Assembly: GCA_031418455.1 (NCBI GenBank)
Contig: JANOXJ010000332.1
Span: forward strand, 1-15,679
Source: JANNVZ01 sp031418455
GTDB taxonomy: Bacteria; Bacteroidota; Bacteroidia; Flavobacteriales_D; Sanyastnellaceae
Reading direction: 5' to 3'
Length of the DNA: 15,679 bases
A program made the position numbers and the translations under genes. The notes under the pieces were generated by a model. The model was not told the DNA's origin, searched no databases, and worked only from the letters and a program-made list of their open reading frames with translations. Of the stretch, positions 14,012 through 15,679 are shown in pieces. Every line of letters starts with the position of its first letter. Positions within the stretch are counted from its first letter, which is position 1.

Positions 14012-15369
14012 AAAAAATAATTCATACCCTCATCATATTTTGTTTGGCAATAGTGCCTGGGCGCACCCTTGCCCAACAATTGCAAATGATAGATGGCATA
14101 ATAGGTATAGTAGGCAACGAAATAGTGCTGAATAGCGAACTGCAAGCCATATTGCTGGAAATGGGACCGGAAGTAATGTATGACAGAGCAGAAGTGTGCA
14201 AGCAATACGAAAGCCTTTTGTACCAAAAACTGTTGCTTAACCAAAGCAAGCTTGACAGCTTGGAGGTAAGCGATGTGGATGTGCAACAACAGGTAGATCG
14301 CAGATTGGACTATTTCGTTAAAATGTTTGGTAGCATAGAAGAATTTGAGAAGTACTATGGCAAAACCTCCTCGCAATTAAAAGACGAATATTTTGATTTG
14401 ATAAAAGACCAGTTGCTTGTGCAACGCATGCAGGAGGAAATAACCAAAAACCTGAAAGTAACACCTGCCGATGTGCAGCGCTATTTTAAAACCATACCTG
14501 CCGACTCATTGCCCCTGATAGGCGAGCAACTACAATACTCGCAAATAATGATAGAACCGCAAGTGCGCGATACAGAGAGGGAGCGTGTAATAAGCACACT
14601 GGACAGCCTTAGAAACCGCCTTGCAGGTGGCCGTGGCTCTATGATGCTGGAGGCAAGCAAATGGAGCGAAGACCCAGGCAGCAAATACAAAGGCGGTTGC
14701 TATCCTATGCAACGCAAAGGCTCCTTTGTGCCGGAATATGAAGCTGCTGTGGCCACCACACCAGAGGGAAGTTATTCGCCCGTATTTAAGTCAGAATATG
14801 GCTACCATATAGTAAAGGTGATAGAAAAGCGTGGCGAGTATTATGAAAGCTGCCACATACTAATGTCACCAAAAATTGTGGCCACTGACCTGGATGTGGC
14901 TCGCCTAAAGCTAGACACTGTGCGCACCATGCTGTCATACGACTCTCTTTCGTTTTCTAAAGCTGCATTTAAATACAGCACAGAAGAAAACACGCGCAAT
15001 GCCGGAGGCAAAGTAATGAACAACGCTACAGGTGGCACCAAGCACGATGTAGCACAATTGCCAGCAGAGTTAAACCTGGTGCTTATGGAAATGAAAGTGG
15101 GCGAAATAAGCGAACCCATACTTACTACAAAGCCTGATGGATCGCAAGCCTATATAATGTACCACCTGGATGCCCGCACACCAGCCCACGTAGCCAACAT
15201 AAAAGACGACTACGAAATTTTTCAGAATGTGGCTGAGAACGATGCTAAGCAAAAAGAAATAGACAAGTGGGTAAAAAGGAAATTAGCCACCACCTACTCT
15301 ACCACACATGCTGACTATGCTACCTGCACATTCCAGTTTCCGTGGGGAAGCGCTACCGAAAAAAAATAA
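14008..15369 (+). CDS. surA: SurA-type periplasmic chaperone/peptidyl-prolyl isomerase
   Basis: 453 aa. The signal peptide is MKKIIHTLIIFCLAIVPGRT followed by LAQ, with cleavage likely near 23. The SurA N-domain begins MIDGIIGIVGNEIVLNSEL (27-45), the classic 'vaxVNgxvIlxseL' element, followed by helices to about 165. Parvulin domain 1 spans about 172-273 (QLQYSQIMI, KYKGGCYPM, YGYHIVKVIE) and parvulin domain 2 about 277-388 (YYESCHILMSP, NAGGKVMNN, AYIMYHLD). A short C-terminal helix region ends near FQFPWG. It chaperones outer-membrane proteins across the periplasm. Its ATG overlaps the lipoprotein stop by 4 bp. A weak A/T-rich hairpin (ATTAT/ATAAT) plus T-run follows near 15388-15412. Confidence 0.93.
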   Translation: MKKIIHTLIIFCLAIVPGRTLAQQLQMIDGIIGIVGNEIVLNSELQAILLEMGPEVMYDRAEVCKQYESLLYQKLLLNQSKLDSLEVSDVDVQQQVDRRLDYFVKMFGSIEEFEKYYGKTSSQLKDEYFDLIKDQLLVQRMQEEITKNLKVTPADVQRYFKTIPADSLPLIGEQLQYSQIMIEPQVRDTERERVISTLDSLRNRLAGGRGSMMLEASKWSEDPGSKYKGGCYPMQRKGSFVPEYEAAVATTPEGSYSPVFKSEYGYHIVKVIEKRGEYYESCHILMSPKIVATDLDVARLKLDTVRTMLSYDSLSFSKAAFKYSTEENTRNAGGKVMNNATGGTKHDVAQLPAELNLVLMEMKVGEISEPILTTKPDGSQAYIMYHLDARTPAHVANIKDDYEIFQNVAENDAKQKEIDKWVKRKLATTYSTTHADYATCTFQFPWGSATEKK

Positions 15370-15430
15370 AAAAAGAATATTGATTATTCGGTATTCATAA
15401 TTTTTTTGCATCTTCTTAGTTGTCCTTAGC

Positions 15431-15538
15431 TGTCAGATATAAATTAGCCCGACTTACGAAATAGGATGGACACTCCCTAAAAACAAAAGCTAAAATTCTA
15501 TTTCTCCCTTATAATTATTCAAATATGTCAGATATAAA
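15431..15538 (+). repeat. 13-bp direct repeat flanking the moxR leader
   Basis: TGTCAGATATAAA occurs at 15431-15443 and again at 15526-15538, where it forms codons 1-5 of the MoxR gene. In the upstream copy the same frame reads CTG TCA GAT ATA AAT TAG, a miniature decoy of the gene start that ends at once. The rest of the 155-bp gap is AT-rich, with a T-run ending in TTTG at about 15406-15412 that could be part of a -7 box. Confidence 0.6.
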
Positions 15539-15679
15539 ATTCAATTCAGACGCAGAAGCGTTAGACTCATTAAAAGGCAAATACGCCATTCTTAAAAAAG
15601 AAATAGGCAAGGCCATAGTAGGTCAAGATGATGTGGTAAAAAGCGTGCTCATTGCCATATTTGGTAATGGACACTGCCT
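15525..15679 (+). CDS. moxR: MoxR-family AAA+ ATPase (N-terminal fragment, cut by window edge)
   Basis: 51 codons are visible, starting MSDIKFNSDAEALDS. KEIGKAIVGQDDVVKSVLIAI (residues about 25-45) is the conserved MoxR N-terminal segment that precedes the Walker A loop; the window ends at FGNGHCL just before it. MoxR ATPases are cytoplasmic chaperone-like AAA+ proteins, usually followed in Bacteroidota by DUF58 and von Willebrand-A (BatA/BatB) genes, which would lie beyond the window. The ATG at 15525 is preceded by an AT-rich leader. Confidence 0.85.
   Translation, partial: MSDIKFNSDAEALDSLKGKYAILKKEIGKAIVGQDDVVKSVLIAIFGNGHC

Overview
The window looks like chromosomal DNA from a Bacteroidota (Bacteroidetes) bacterium, probably a Chitinophagales/Sphingobacteriales-type lineage; the genus cannot be read from the sequence. 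The evidence is moderate GC with AT-rich spacers, almost no Shine-Dalgarno sequences, several promoters fitting the Bacteroidota TTTG-N19-TAnnTTTG pattern, a TviB-type sugar dehydrogenase ending LSYWSL, a FeoB followed by a tiny Cys-containing membrane protein, and the order PpiC protein / lipoprotein / SurA / MoxR.

Layout. 1-82 may hold the tail of a plus-strand gene. 151-350 is a minus-strand tRNA locus: a tRNA-Ala(GGC) with an odd T-loop, a tandem second copy that has lost its 3' end, and a strong minus-strand terminator. 351-773 has no protein gene but contains the tRNA promoter and a plus-strand promoter/terminator pair that could make a very short RNA. 774-1166 is a small MazG/PRA-PH-like pyrophosphohydrolase, convergent with a long minus-strand block. 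In transcription order that block is feoA, feoB and a 44-aa FeoB-associated protein (9268-6914), a 21-codon membrane ORF plus a GAF-PAS signalling protein (6800-5598), then the nucleotide-sugar genes: UDP-glucuronate decarboxylase, WbpD-like N-acetyltransferase, TviB/WbpA-like UDP-HexNAc dehydrogenase and RmlB/RfbB dTDP-glucose 4,6-dehydratase (5401-1175). guaB (IMP dehydrogenase) starts divergently from feoA at 9459. It is followed on the plus strand by an envelope-folding operon (two-parvulin PpiC protein, degenerate lipoprotein, SurA) at 11133-15369, and by the start of a MoxR-type AAA+ ATPase at 15525 that is cut by the window edge.

How the genes work together. The sugar genes supply precursors (UDP-xylose, an acetylated amino-uronic acid and dTDP-4-keto-6-deoxyglucose) for surface polysaccharide. 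No glycosyltransferase, flippase or complete pathway is in view. The feo genes import ferrous iron. The chaperone genes serve outer-membrane protein folding in the periplasm.

I found no clear new multi-gene system. The points most worth a second look are the in-frame TAA that splits a membrane helix from the GAF-PAS protein, the decayed tandem tRNA, the orphan promoter/terminator pair near 493-585, the Thr in place of Asn in the FeoB G4 motif, the degenerate middle member of the chaperone operon, and a duplicated start region upstream of moxR.
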